NCBI GenBank assembly: GCA_003427395.1
Contig: BFEA01000378.1
Span: forward strand, 411,055 to 461,232
DNA: 50,178 bases
Source of the DNA: Chara braunii
Lineage: Eukaryota > Streptophyta > Charophyceae > Charales > Characeae
Reading direction: 5' to 3'
Shown here: piece by piece, positions 11,966 to 22,849 of the stretch
How the letters are laid out: every line of letters starts with the position of its first letter
Position numbering within the stretch: the first letter of the stretch is position 1
Notes under the pieces: model-generated
The model's input: the letters and a program-made list of their open reading frames with translations, nothing else
Databases searched by the model: none
Told to the model about the DNA's origin: nothing
Position numbers and translations under genes: made by a program

Positions 11966-13159
11966 CGGGAGTGAAACAGTTTTCACCTTCGATCCCTAGA
12001 CCTCACCTCACCCGTGCACAATACCCCTGTGTTTGAACCCTTGACCTGTGTTTGGTAGTTGACTGTTGTCTGTCATAGGTCTATGTAGCTATAGGGGTTC
12101 GATCTATAGGTCTGTCAAGTAGGGGTCATAGTTGTGTAGAGGTCGTAGCAGTAGTAATTCTGAAAGGTCAAGGTCGTAGCTGCTACAGTTCCGAAAGCCC
12201 AAGTCCGCGAGCTTCCGGAAGGTTGGCCTTTCGAGCGTTGCTCACAGCAGACCAGAGGCAAATGGGCAAGTGGTGAGTCCCACCTTGCTTAGTCAGCAGT
12301 ACCCAATCTCAGTCTCACTTAGTCCAATCAGCAAGTACCACGAGGGACTGTGTGCACCAAGGGCCCCGTGGAAAAGGGGCAGACCAGCGGCCATATAGGT
12401 CTGCACAGTAGGGGTCATAGTTGTGTAGAGGTCGTAGCTGTAGTAATTCTGAAAGGTCAAGGTCTTAGTTGCTACAGTTCTGAAAGACCAAGTCCGCGAG
12501 CTTCTGGAAGGTCCGGAAGTGGCCTTTCGAGCGTTGCTCACAGCAGACCAGAGGCAAGTGGGCAAGTGGTGAGTCCAACCTTGCTTAGTCAGCGGTACCC
12601 AGTCTCAGTCTCACTTAGTCAAGTTAGTAAGTACCACGAGGAACTGTGTGCACCAAGGGCCCGGTGGAAAAGGGGCAGACCAGTGGCCACAGAAGTATAA
12701 ATCAAGAGGCAGCGTCCAGCCATTCATTGATTCCTGTGTGAGCCATGCGGAAGGGCTGCCCAGACGTCTTGTCCGAGGTGGCATGCAGATGCCCGAGGTT
12801 GATGTGGGCTGCATGGAGATAGATCGTCCATAGCCAGTAGTAGTGGAGCGGCCATAGCCTCTATAGCTTGGAGATGGAGTTCAGTGAGTGTGCGTGGGAT
12901 ATTCAAGGTGATCCGGAGTTGAATGTGTGTGGATGGGTTGTGGACACAGTGTCGGATGTGAGATTTGCACGCGCTTTGGCGCCATAGCCAGTTTGCACCT
13001 AATTTGCATCTGAACTGTGTTCTCGATCTTCATATCTCAGAGCTTTGTGTGGCGCCTGCCGCCAGTTTTGGATTTTCATCTGTCTACATGCATGTGTATC
13101 TTTCCATGTTCTTTCTTTTTTCTTTTTTTTGGGAAAGTGTGATGCTTTGTATTACTTAG
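11966..13159 (+). repeat. LTR of Ty3/gypsy family A, copy 3 (3' LTR of the half element)
   Basis: Directly follows the chromodomain coding end. It contains tgaacccttgacctgtg, the gtagctgctacag repeats, the ggcaagtggtgagtcc block, TATA gtataaat at 12695-12702 and the attcattgattcctgtg leader. The adjacency to integrase is the best evidence that this repeat family is an LTR. Exact ends are unclear because the end in GATTGCA is lost. Confidence 0.6.
12109..12686 (+). repeat. 289-bp tandem duplication inside the LTR
   Basis: Two copies, 12109-12397 and 12398-12686, each starting ggtctg then agtaggggtcatag and running to aggggcagaccag. The first copy stops just before the TATA box, so only the second leads into the promoter core. 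This duplicates the U3-like upstream region. Confidence 0.75.
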
Positions 13160-14206
13160 AAATGGAAGATGAGGCCGGGGATCTCGAAATTCAACCCGGA
13201 AGAAATCACTAGGGCCATTACCCAGCTTCGGCTGATTGCCGGAAACCGGGTCCAGCTTCCCGATAGCCAAGAAACGGCTTTCACCTTTTGCGGTAGCAGA
13301 CGCAGATCCCAGGGCTCGATCCCTGGACGTAAAGTACCGAGTCGATTCTTGTGCGTTTGAACCCGAGACCTGTGTTTTGATAGGCGTCTGTTGTCTGTCG
13401 CAGGATAGTGTGGTTGTTGCCGTAGTTGTAAAGAAGTTGTAGCTGCTACAGTCCTGAAAGGTCAAGGTCGTAGCTGCTACAGTCCCGAAAGGCCAAGTCT
13501 ACAGACTTCCGAAAGATCCGGAAGTGGCCTTTCGAGAATTGTTTAGGTTAGGCTAGAAGCAAGTGGGCAAGTGGGTAGTCCAACCTCACCTAGTCAGCGG
13601 TACGCAGTCTTAGTCTCACTTTGTCAAGTCAGCAAGTACCATGTGGACCTGTGTGCACCCTAGGCCCAGTGGAAAGGAGCAGACCACCGACCAACCGAAG
13701 TATAAATCAAGAGGCAGCGTCCAGTTATTCATTCATTCAGATTGTGAGCCGTGCGGAAGCGCTGCCTGAGCGACGTGTGCATGGAGGTCTGCAGGTGCCC
13801 AAGGGTGGGCTGTGAGAGAGACGAAGCAGCCATTACCGCTAGTTAGTAGGGGAGGTAGAAAGCAGCCATAGCTGCTCTAGGTTAGAGATAGGCTATAACC
13901 CGTATGCGTGAGCGTGAAGTGAGGCGTGTGCGTGTATGGGACATCCAGGGAGATCCAGGGTAGCGTGCGTGTGAACAATTGCTGAGGATACAGTGTCGGA
14001 AAGGTGTTGTGAGGGCGCACAGGCGCCAAAGCCATTTGAAGCAAGTTTTTGAATCTGAATTGTGTTATCGTCCTTGACATCTCTGAGCTTTGTGTGGGCG
14101 CCTGGCGCCAGTATGACTGCCATCTTTTTTTTTTTTTTTTTTTTTTTTTTTTCAAGACTGCCATTTGTTTTCATGCATGCTGAGTAAGAAAGAAGACGAG
14201 TCTAGT
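13160..14206 (+). repeat. LTR of Ty3/gypsy family A, copy 4 plus upstream B-box-like segment
   Basis: A second family-A copy directly behind copy 3. It begins with the segment also found inverted at 8400-8575 (including cagggctcgatccctgg) and has gtataaat at 13700-13707. It contains a poly-T tract near 14126-14151 and ends around gacgagtcta, short of the usual GATTGCA. Confidence 0.55.
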
Positions 14207-15100
14207 TTCACCCATCTACTTTCCCAAAATAACGTGAAGTATCAGAGTTCATCAGCATACTTAACCTATTCACAAAGACCAAATCAAGATTCAAATAGAC
14301 TTGTGTAGAGAGGAAGAATCTAGCCTATGCAGATGGCCAAAAACAGGAATCCGCCAAGTTCAACAAGGCCAACCAAATCTACCTATTTGAACCCACGCGG
14401 AGAAAAACAGTCTCACAACAGCTAGAATATCCCACCAACAATGATCACCTCACCTCAATCAGGGCTACCCTCATGCCCTAGCTGTATCAACACCCTCAAG
14501 ACAACTGTAAGGGCTAACAAATAGTCCATCCCATTCCAACATGGCAACAAAGACCTGTGTTTCCTGTCACACTAGACTCGACAGTGCCATCTGCTAAGCC
14601 TTCATTATAGTCTAAACATCATGAACTAGTCTCGCCTAGAGTACAACCATGTTCTGGATTCAGCAAAAAATAGAGAAAACAATCAGAGAATCTTTAGGAG
14701 AGAGACTCCGCTTCGAGTGTAATAAGCAAACTCTCCCATGGTGAGAACAATGAGTAACTCGCCTATGATAGTTTCATAAGGACAAACAAAGTCGGACACA
14801 TCTCAACTATGCAAATCTGAAGTTCTGAACCCACTTCGTGTCAGACTTCCCACTTGCTCTTCTCTTTGTTGCAAACATTCGATCCGCTCGCGGAGCTCGA
14901 GATCAAGTTATAGGATACAATGTCTGCTCGTACAACCATAATCTTGCCCATATTTGAACCAGATGAGAGAAGTCGGTTAGATTACAACTTAATTTCCTCA
15001 GCTGGCGCAGCCCGACTATAGCCGAGGAAAAAGCACATGCCGAGAGTAGTGGAGCAAGGCCCACAACTGAGGCTTCTTTTGTACTGGTAAAAAAAAAGAA
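14207..15100. other. No gene seen
   Basis: A-rich sequence with no convincing frame, tRNA or recognised repeat. Confidence 0.4.
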
Positions 15101-15109
15101 AAAACAAGG

Positions 15110-15470
15110 GAAAGAACGTTGGCTACGCTACTGCCCTCAGAGTCATCAATATCTGGTCGGAAGTGAGGGATGGTGCATTCTCGGGATAGTGGTTTCCCTT
15201 GTGTCACATGTGATGCAGCCGAGAATCTTGCCTTTTTTTCCTTTTTTTCTGCAAGAAAAAAAAAACAAAACGGGAAAGTGCCCCAAACGTAACAAGGAAA
15301 AAAAAAGGACGGGAACAAATGGTGGCTACACTACTCCTTCAGATTCGTCAGTATCTGGCCGCAACTGTGAGGGGATACATTCTCGGGATAGTGGTTTCCC
15401 TTGTGTCACATGGGATACAGCCAAGATGCTCGTTTTTTTTTTTCTTTTTGCAAGAAAAATGAAATGAAAA
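15110..15470. repeat. Degenerate tandem duplication, about 205-bp unit
   Basis: Blocks at roughly 15115-15250 and 15325-15440 share ggctac(g/a)ctact, atctgg, cattctcgggatagtgg and tttcccttgtgtcacatg, each followed by T-runs and gcaagaaaaa. The T/A runs can form imperfect hairpins. Confidence 0.6.
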
Positions 15471-15619
15471 TGGGAAGAAAGTGCCCCAAATGTTACTTTC
15501 CTGGCAGGCAGTTGGATGCTCTCTGTTTCTCACGGGGAGTAAGCGGACAAACTGCCAGGAATCTCTCTTGCTAAAAAAAGAAAAAAAACAAAGCATTGCT
15601 CACGTCATGTGCTTTAGGC

Positions 15620-15899
15620 CAAAATTGCGTTCAGATGCATGCCAACGTTACTTTTCGTTTTTCTTTTCTTGTCCTCAGAGGTTTCCTTTCTTTTCTTTTC
15701 TATGGCACTGCATAGAGCGCCCGTGCATGTTTCCACATGCTCGGAAATCCAATAGGCCATATTGCAGTCCATTCGCAACTTCCCCTGGGCCCAACAACGT
15801 CCTCCTCCATTGCACAACCGGGCCTTCCCCGACCCGCGAAAGTTATGGCGCGTTAACGGGTAAGGCCTGCAGCCCATGTATGGGCCAAGTACTGGTGGT
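15620..15899 (-). mobile_element. End of a TTAA-flanked DNA transposon inserted in gypsy RNase H
   Basis: At 15885-15899 the sequence ccaagtactggtggt is followed by TTAA (15900-15903) and then by gypsy RNase H coding sequence. Reading inward on the minus strand gives a GCGCCAT block and a G-rich block, as in the end at 10477. The inner (left) boundary is not known. The RNase H frame continues into this element for about 95 codons with no family resemblance. Confidence 0.6.
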
Positions 15900-15903
15900 T
15901 TAA

Positions 15904-16433
15904 CTTTTTGTTGCAAGTCTCTCCCTATATCCAGATAGTGCACTATCGCTCCAAAATAATCAGCCCTCCTACTTAGAGCGTTTGCAGCTACATTATACTT
16001 CCCTTTAACTGGCTTGAGCTCAAAGTCAAACCAATCTATCTCGGCGGCCCACCTAGTAAGCCTAGGTGTCATCTTGGCCTGCGTCTTCAACCACCTCAGC
16101 ATCTCATGGTCTGAATACACTTTGAAGTGCCTCCCAAGCAAGTAGTGCTTCCAGTGGTCTAATGCTTGCCTGAGAACGTAGAGTTCCCTCTCATAGGTTG
16201 ATGTCGCTACCTTCTCTGAAGGCATCCTAGTAGACATGAACTTTACGGGTCTACATCCATTTCCACCGTCTTGCTGTAAGACAACACCTATGCCATACCG
16301 ACTCGCATCAGTAGTAACAACGAAAGGCAGGGATGGATCGGCTACCTTGAGGACTGGATACTCTATCAAAGCCCGCTTCAACTTCTTTAGGGCCGACGTA
16401 CAGTCTTTGCCCCAATTCTAGATTGCTTCTTTC
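15904..16433 (-). pseudogene. Ty3/gypsy RNase H domain (minus), interrupted
   Basis: Continues the RT frame after a frameshift and a TAG stop near 16420. Recognisable motifs: VVTTDASRYGIGVVL (first catalytic Asp), TSTYERELYVLRQALDHW (Glu), FKVYSDHEMLRWL (Asp), FELKPVKGKYNVAANALSRR. In the last motif the usual Asp of DALSR is Asn. RNase H removes RNA from the RNA-DNA hybrid during reverse transcription. The domain ends at DLQQKV where the TTAA transposon end begins. Confidence 0.9.
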
Positions 16434-16434
16434 T

Positions 16435-17640
16435 TTAGCAACCTGCGAAGGGTGCAGCGATGGTGGAAAAGTTCCTCACGAACTTCCTATAGTAGTTGGC
16501 TAAGCCGATAAACGATCGCAATTTTGTCAATGTGCGGGCCGTCGGCCAATCTCTAATCGCTGTTATTTTATTGTCCTCAGGTTTGATGCCATCTCCGTCT
16601 AAGACGTGGCCTAAGTACAAAACTTGCGTCTTGGCCCACTCACACTTCTTCGCGTTGATCTTGAAGTTAGCTTCCCTCAACTTCTCCAAGATCTGCCTCA
16701 GATAGCCCTCGTGCTCTTGGAGGGTCTTACTAAAGACTAGGATATCATCTAAGTACACAACTACAAATCTATCTAACCACGGCCTAAACAAATCATTCAT
16801 ACAACGCTGAAATGTAGCTAGCGCGTTGGTTAGTCCAAAGGGCATTACTATAAACTCATAGTGCCCATATCTCGTCGTGAACGTTGTCTTGTGCTGATCA
16901 TCAGGATGGACCTCTATCTGATGATGGCCTGACTTCAAGTCTATCTTAGAGAAGTATTCGCAGCCGTGCACCCGATCTAACAGATCATCTATATGGGGCA
17001 GTGGTTCTGCATTCTTCACTGTGATGGCATTAAGACCACTATAGTCAATACACATTCTCAACTCTCCCGCCTTCTTGGGGACAAACAGAACAGACGCTCC
17101 AAAAGGAGACGAACTGGGCCTAATCCAACCCTTCTCAAGGAGCTCGTCTAACTGCTTGCGCAACTCCTCTAACTCCCTTGGGGACATTCTATACACAACT
17201 CCCTTGGGAGTTCTACTGCCAGGCTCTATTTCAATACGATGCTGGATCGGGCGCTGCACTACTCCGGTTGGTGGCTTGGCCAAATCTGTATAGTCTTCGA
17301 ACAACTTGGCAATAACTGGGTCAGTAGGTTTTTCTTCCTTAGGCTCAGTGACAGGCCTAACATAGGTTACGAAAATCTGTTCTTCTAGTTGCCCCTTTCT
17401 CACTAGTCGCGTGAACGCGGGAGCACTGAGGCAGCAATGTGCTAAGGTGTTGTCTACCCCTGACACATGAAACAGGCAGGCAGTCTCAACTTCGCCTGAT
17501 GGGCTAGGGAGTCTACACTCGTGCTCTCTCAAGTGGAGTGTGGCCCTTGTTGCCTCTCCCCAGTCCATTCTTAGGACCATGTCAAATGGGAGCCTATCTT
17601 CTACGAGGAGAGTCGGGGAATGGAGAAATCTCTCATCCTT
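16435..17640 (-). pseudogene. pol: Ty3/gypsy reverse transcriptase (minus)
   Basis: A long open frame (381 codons at 17580-16435) with all RT landmarks: QHRIEIEPGSRTP, LDELLEKGWIRPSSSPFGAS, VLFVPKKAGELRMCIDYSGLN, YFSKIDLKSGHHQIEV (catalytic Asp), MPFGLTNALATFQRCMND, VVYLDDILVFSK (catalytic YLDD), CEWAKTQVLYLGHV and RSFIGLANYYRKFV. It synthesises retrotransposon cDNA. The catalytic residues are intact, but the frame shifts before RNase H and the element is split, so it is not autonomous. The ATG at 17580 lies inside the polyprotein; translation would have come from gag-pol. Confidence 0.95.
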
Positions 17641-17685
17641 CTCTAGGCGAAAGTATGCCTGAACTCCCTCTACATATTCCTCGAC

Positions 17686-18015
17686 TCACATAGTGCGATT
17701 GTCTGCGAGGATGCTGACTATAGATTCTTCTAACTTCTGGACCTTTAGATTCAGCTTCAACTTCTGCAGCGCTTTCCTACTAATATAGTTGCAAGTTGCC
17801 CCACTATCAATAAGGGTCCCTACTCGTCCTCTAAAAATCTCTACATCTACTAACATTGGCTGCCCTTTCGCATCTTTCTTCATCTTGGCCCAGGTAGGCA
17901 TTCTCTCCTTCAATTTTTCTGCCACGTCGGTGAGGGAAGTGCCTAGAGAGACCCTAACGCAAGCAGTCTCTAGACAACTTTCTAGGCACTGGCCAGCAAC
18001 CTTTGTCATAGACAC
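17686..18015 (-). pseudogene. Ty3/gypsy aspartic protease (minus)
   Basis: A 110-codon frame upstream of RT with the retropepsin-type active site LIDSGATCNYIS near residue 70, preceded by the hydrophobic strand VDVEIFRGRVGT. Proteases of this class work as dimers and cut the gag-pol polyprotein. A stop separates it from RT. Confidence 0.85.
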
Positions 18016-20031
18016 ATGTGGTTTGGGAGTTTTTGTGTGGTGCTCGCACTCTTCTCCACATGGTCTAGGGGTAAGGGCAGTTGCGACCCCTACCGGCGGT
18101 TGCCTTTTGCTGCCTGTGCAACATACCGGGCCTCTCTATGTTTGGGGTTGTATTTAATAATGTGCCTCGGATCACCGCAATAAATGCATTGATCCTGATC
18201 TATCCTTTTTTGCCATACTTTCTGATCTAGACCCAGATCTTCCCATGGTCTGCCTTGTGGCCAACCATGGTGCCATCCACCCCTCTTGGGAGGTGATCGA
18301 TTGGAACGCAAACGATTTGTCGGGGGACCATGACCCCTACCTCCCTCTTGGCGGTTTCCTCTGTCGCCAACCCCTTGAGCGCACACTGTCCTCGACCACC
18401 AGAGGCCCGACCCCTTTGGCCCCGGCCTCCTCCTCTTCCTTGCAGCCTCCCGCCAGCCACGACAGCATCATAAGTCCTCCCCTGGCTCACAGTAAGGCCC
18501 CACTCCATCTGACTATGAGGGACCTCCTCCATACCACCCTCATCCCATGTAAGGATCAGGTGATCCTTACCCTTAACCTGACCTGAGATGGTACGGCCCT
18601 TCCACTTTTTCCCCTTATCAAGGTCCTTATGCCAGAAAGTGGAAATGGGTATGGACTGGTCTACAAAAGCTACCACCTCCCTATCGGAGGTCATGGAAGA
18701 CTCCCTACTTTTTTCAAAAAAGTGCCCGCGCGAAGGCTTGAGCATGGCACAATAGAATAGGTTGACCAATTGGGTCTCAATGAACCCATTGTCAGGGACA
18801 ACAATCAACTCATCCATAATACTCTTGAGTGCCCTAGCACTCCTCCACTAGCGGGAATGGATGGTTTGCAGTTTGTCAGAGGCTCTAACACTCTGTGTGA
18901 CATGTGCGAACCTCCCACGCAATAACTTGAAGAAATCACTTAAGGGAGTGATAAGGGAATATGCGACCATATCATTCTCGCATTTAGCAGCGCGGGCAAG
19001 TCACCTGGCGAAGCTAGCTACTTTGTCTCTAAGTGCATGGAAGGCAATGAGGACATGTTCCTTAGGGGCTATCTTTTGGAGGTGAACATAAGAGTTCACG
19101 TTTGCCTCCCAGTTATGGAAGTTCTCCTTCTTCCCACTGTAGGAGTCAGGAAACTTTACCTTAATTGGCTCTCTACCAGGACGAACTTCCTCTTCCCTTG
19201 GAGCAGCAAGTTTGGTGCCTTCTATGGCGCATGTACAAAATCGCTCCGTGTTCTTTAACCTCGCCTTCATTTTTGAGCCCACGTGCATCATCATCTCGTT
19301 GGCGAATTCTCTAAACTCCAATTGTATTGATCACAGAGCTACATCCTGACTTCTGGCGAATTGGAACTGCTATTCCTGAGCCTGTGCGAGGAGCTCAATA
19401 TTTCTCGCCATAATATCCATCTTCCCCTGCCAATCCGCCTGCGCCTCCATTTGCACTCTCTGCTTTTTCACCCCCTCCAACTCTTTTGCCGCCTTACGTG
19501 CCGCCTTCAACCTTTGCTTCTTTTCCCTGGTCAGACGCAACGTCCATTCTAACTTTTCTCCTTTTCTATCGTTTGATGTTTGAGGGGGTCTTCTTCGGCT
19601 TCCAGCTCCTGTATGACCGCCTCCAGTTCTGCCCTGGAGACATATAACATAGCTGCCTCCTCTTCACCCAGGGACAAATTAGCGACCCACTCTGAAATCT
19701 TCTTCTCCATCCAGGGGTCCTCCTCCTTCGTGCCACTGGTATCTCCTCTCTCTCTTGTGACCATTTTGACCAAGGGAACTTCTTCCTCTGCTTCCTCCTC
19801 CACTTCTTCTTCCACTGCCTTTAATTTTTCTTCTTCTTCTTTTTGCAGCTTTTCCATCTCCTCTTGCAACTTTTTCTTCGCCGCCTATTGCTCCAATAAT
19901 GTCAACTTCTTGGCCTGCTTAATCAACTCCTTGGCCTCCTTCTCTTTTCTCTCTTTTACTACGGCGGCGGCTTGCTCCTCCTGAGCCTTGGTATACGGGG
20001 TGGTGCTCTTATCGCTACGCGTGTCAACCAT
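18016..20031 (-). pseudogene. gag: Ty3/gypsy gag region (minus), with zinc knuckle
   Basis: Starts at ATG 20031 (MVDTRSDKSTTPYTKAQEEQ), followed by a strongly charged coiled-coil-like stretch rich in Glu and Lys (about 19990-19560), a stop, a capsid-like segment (VKFPDSYSGKKENFHNWEANV near 19150) typical of plant-type gypsy gag, an Arg/Gly-rich linker (18450-18380), and a zinc knuckle CIYCGDPRHIIKYN near 18200-18150. The knuckle has the first Cys-Cys-His but lacks the last Cys. Gag packages the element RNA into particles. At least three in-frame stops or frameshifts break it. Confidence 0.8.
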
Positions 20032-20730
20032 GGTGAAAGATGCACAACCAAGTAACAGTTCCACTCCTCACCACTTAGACTTCCACCTCCTGACTGACTT
20101 AACTGACTGACTGACTACAGAGCCTTACCGTTTGATCCAGCCAAGTTACCACAGCCGACGGAAGCTTTCGCCACCACTGTCCTTTACAATCCAGACCCAG
20201 ATGCCCTGCACCTGCGGTCAATCCCATCTGGCTTTCACGCCTGTTCAGGACCCTATCAACTAGGGTATGTAGCCTAGACCTATTAGGAAGCTGTCACTAC
20301 GGGACTTCAGCGCTGATAAGGAGGCATTTAAGGAGATCCCCCATAACTCCTCAGGAATTGTTTAACGTCGCAAACAGGATGACGCAATCAGCAAGTCCTC
20401 TCAACACTTGGACAGCTGGTTGTGCAGCCCACAGCTCGGATTTTGGGCCTACCATGCTACACTGAGCAGCCCGCTGGTTTGTACCGGTCCTTGGGAGGGT
20501 TTGTCCTCCGAGTCAGTCAGTCGTCAGACACGACCTTCAGCCCTACTCAGCCCATGTGGGTTTGGTCAACACAGCTCTATGACCACATTCACGGAGTTCC
20601 TATCTCCTGGACAAAAGCGACTTGGTGCAGAAAGAAGAGACAAATAGACTCGGCAAGTACCATGGGGTGAGTGCACATCCATAGGGCGAGGGGATAGGTT
20701 AAAGGCTTGGCGAGAATATACCAACTCTAG
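20032..20730 (-). other. Gypsy untranslated leader
   Basis: Lies between the gag start and the W-box-like array and LTR. No frame of interest and no clear primer-binding site were found; an imperfect actgactgactgac run is present near 20100. Confidence 0.4.
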
Positions 20731-20890
20731 CTTGGTCAATTTCATGGTCAACCGCTCCAGTCAGGCTAATCAACGCTTGGTCAACTTGTCGGTCAACGCC
20801 TTACTCAACACCAGTCAACTCCCTGGTCAACTCCTCGGTCAAAGTCTTGGTCAACGTTGGCCAACACCTCGGTCAACGCCTTGGTCAACC
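20731..20890 (-). repeat. Array of nine TTGACC (W-box-like) cores
   Basis: The plus strand repeats GGTCAA nine times in 160 bp at roughly 16-bp spacing; on the minus strand, the element's sense strand, each reads TTGACC. This is the core bound by WRKY factors in plants. It may be a minisatellite with no regulatory role. Confidence 0.6.
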
Positions 20891-20899
20891 CTCAACTCG

Positions 20900-21124
20900 G
20901 CTATGGCTGCCGACCCCTTTCTTTCTCACCAACCTTCACTTCCCTCTTTCTCTCTCCTTAGCTTCTTCTTCCTTCACCTTGGCTATGGCTTCTCACTCCT
21001 TCGTCTCTCCCTCCTTTTCCTTCTTCGGCTATTGCTTCTTCTCTCCTCCTCGTCTCTCCCTCCTCCTTCACTAGGTTTTCTTTCTTCTTCGTTCACTCTG
21101 TTTCCGCACAACAATCTTGTATCG

Positions 21125-21188
<64 letters not shown>

Positions 21189-21830
21189 TGTGTGTGTGTG
21201 TGTGTGTGTTCGTCGTTGTCTTCTTTGCAGATACGCGGCACCTTCTTTCAACGGTACAACTATGGCGAACGCCGCTTCTGCTATGGCGCCCTTCTCCTTC
21301 CTCTTCGCCAACGACGATGGCGCATGGAAGAACGGGAATGCTTCCTCTTGATTTATCCTTATGTTGGCCGTTGGTCTGCCCCCTTTCCACTCGGCCCTTG
21401 GTGCACACAGTCCCTCGTGGTACTTGCTGACTGGACTAAGTGAGACGGGGACTGGGTACCGCTGATTAAGCAATGTTGGACTCACCACTTCCCCACTTGC
21501 CTCTGGTCCGCTGTGAGCAACGCTCGAAAGGACCTTTCGAAAGCTTGCGGACTTGGCCTTTCGGAACTGTAGCAGCTATGACCTTGACCTTTCAGGACTG
21601 TAGCAGCTACGACCTTGACCTTTCATAATTACTACAACTATGACCTCCACACAACTATGACCCCTACTCGACAAAGCTATAGATCAAACCCCTATAGCTA
21701 CACAGACCTACGACAGACAACACACAACTACTAAACACAAATCACGGGTTCAAACACGTAGGGGTACTGTACACGGGTCAGGTGAGGTCAGGGGATCGAA
21801 CCCTGGGAGGCAGTCAAATTGTTGTACCCC
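20900..21830 (-). repeat. LTR of Ty3/gypsy family A, copy 5 (probable 5' LTR, minus)
   Basis: Reverse-complement family-A sequence upstream of the minus-strand gag. Shared blocks: the ccttgacctttcaggactgtagcagctac repeats (21560-21640), cccacttgcctctgg, cacacagtccctcgtgg, and a TATA-like GGATAAAT at 21358-21351. Its low-coordinate side contains a (TC)n tract at 21128-21185 followed by (TG)n to 21209. It ends near a tgaaaacagtt block at 21850. No PBS was found on its gag side. Confidence 0.55.
21128..21209. repeat. (TC)n(TG)n microsatellite
   Basis: About 58 bases of TC followed by about 22 bases of TG inside the LTR/leader region. The long Ser-Leu or Arg-Glu frames across it are artefacts. 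Confidence 0.9.
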
Positions 21831-22001
21831 TAAATCTATCACTGCGAAGGTGAAAACAGTTCCAATTTGTTGTTAAAAAAAAAAAAAGATAAAGGGAGGC
21901 AGTCCACGTCAACATGTGACTGTGTGTGAAAACCCTAACCGGGGACAAAATTTTTGTTTTCCTGGTCACTATCTCAGTTTTTTTTACATCAAGTCGCAAT
22001 T

Positions 22002-22071
22002 GCGGGTAATGGACATCGAACCCATATCCCCTACTTGGAAGGCAAACAATTTACCTTTAATCTATATCCGC
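22002..22071 (-). tRNA. trnG-UCC: tRNA-Gly(UCC)-like sequence, organelle type
   Basis: The minus strand folds as a 70-nt tRNA: acceptor GCGGATA with TACCCGC (one A-C mismatch), short D arm with AAAGGTAA, anticodon loop CTTCCAA giving UCC, and T arm ATGGG-TTCGATG-TCCAT. The length, AT-rich D arm and AT-rich flanks resemble organellar tRNA-Gly. The weak anticodon stem (two or more wobbles) and the acceptor mismatch suggest a decayed nuclear copy of organelle DNA. Confidence 0.55.
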
Positions 22072-22132
22072 TATTTACATATTGAATTGATTGACTCAGG
22101 TTCTTTTGGTTGAACGTAAAGTCCCCCTATCT

Positions 22133-22360
22133 TCACTCCAAGGTTTGAAGGCTTTTGGTGTATTTAGCGGTATCCGCAAAGACAGTCAAATTCTTACGCG
22201 CTTTCGCGCCATTGTGGGATTCAGACGCGAAGCGTTTGCTCTTCGAGTCGTAAGGTTGCCACCGCATACTTTGAAAGATGTTGTGGCCAAGAAAAGGTAC
22301 TCCTTTCGACACATGGGTAATATGGGTTTTGTCCATATACGTACAAGAAGAATATCCAAT
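22133..22360 (-). pseudogene. Possible group II intron reverse transcriptase fragment
   Basis: A 67-codon minus-strand frame (22336-22133) starting with DKTHITHVSKGVPFLGHNIF. This resembles the segment after the YADD box of group II intron-encoded RTs, where a Lys-Thr ... Ile-Thr-His and Phe-Leu-Gly pattern is typical. The rest (SESHNGAKARKNLTVFADTAK) is not diagnostic and the upstream catalytic box is missing. Such introns live in plant mitochondria and plastids, consistent with the AT-rich flanks and the neighbouring tRNA-Gly-like sequence. The call rests on about 20 residues. Confidence 0.4.
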
Positions 22361-22599
22361 TTTTTCTCCATTAATAATAACAAACTCTTTTGTTTGTCTA
22401 AATAACTATACGTTTTTTTTGCTACTTTTTTAACAAGCAGATTACCATAAAAAATAGATGACTTTAGCGGAGATGAAACTTCGTAGTAATAAAATAAATA
22501 CGCTCAGCTAACTAAATGTCATAAATGCTGCGCGCAGTCGGGCTTGGTTGGTGGTGATTTCTATATGTATATCTTTATTTTATTATTATTATTATTTTT

Positions 22600-22745
22600 T
22601 GAAACATTTAAGTGAGGCCTATTAGTGGAGGTGATAAATGCATCCCCCACTAATAGGACCGGCGTAAAAGATGGCTCCAATCTCTTGGTGGGGAGCTGCA
22701 CCTGCTGGAAACAGGGTCCAACGTCCCATTTTACAAAGCAGAAGC
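22600..22745 (-). repeat. Possible SINE-like fragment
   Basis: A T-run at about 22590-22600 followed by sequence including gctggaaacagggtccaacg, similar in place and wording to gctgggaaatgggcccgacg behind the poly-T at 24806. This suggests two copies of one minus-strand element ending in poly-A. Confidence 0.35.
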
Positions 22746-22849
22746 TAAAATTTAGTCGTAATCATCGGTGGACAACATTAATTGCCCTCGTGCGAGGGGA
22801 TTGACTGCCGAGGGCACCATCCTACCAAGGCATTGATCCTACGCCCCTA

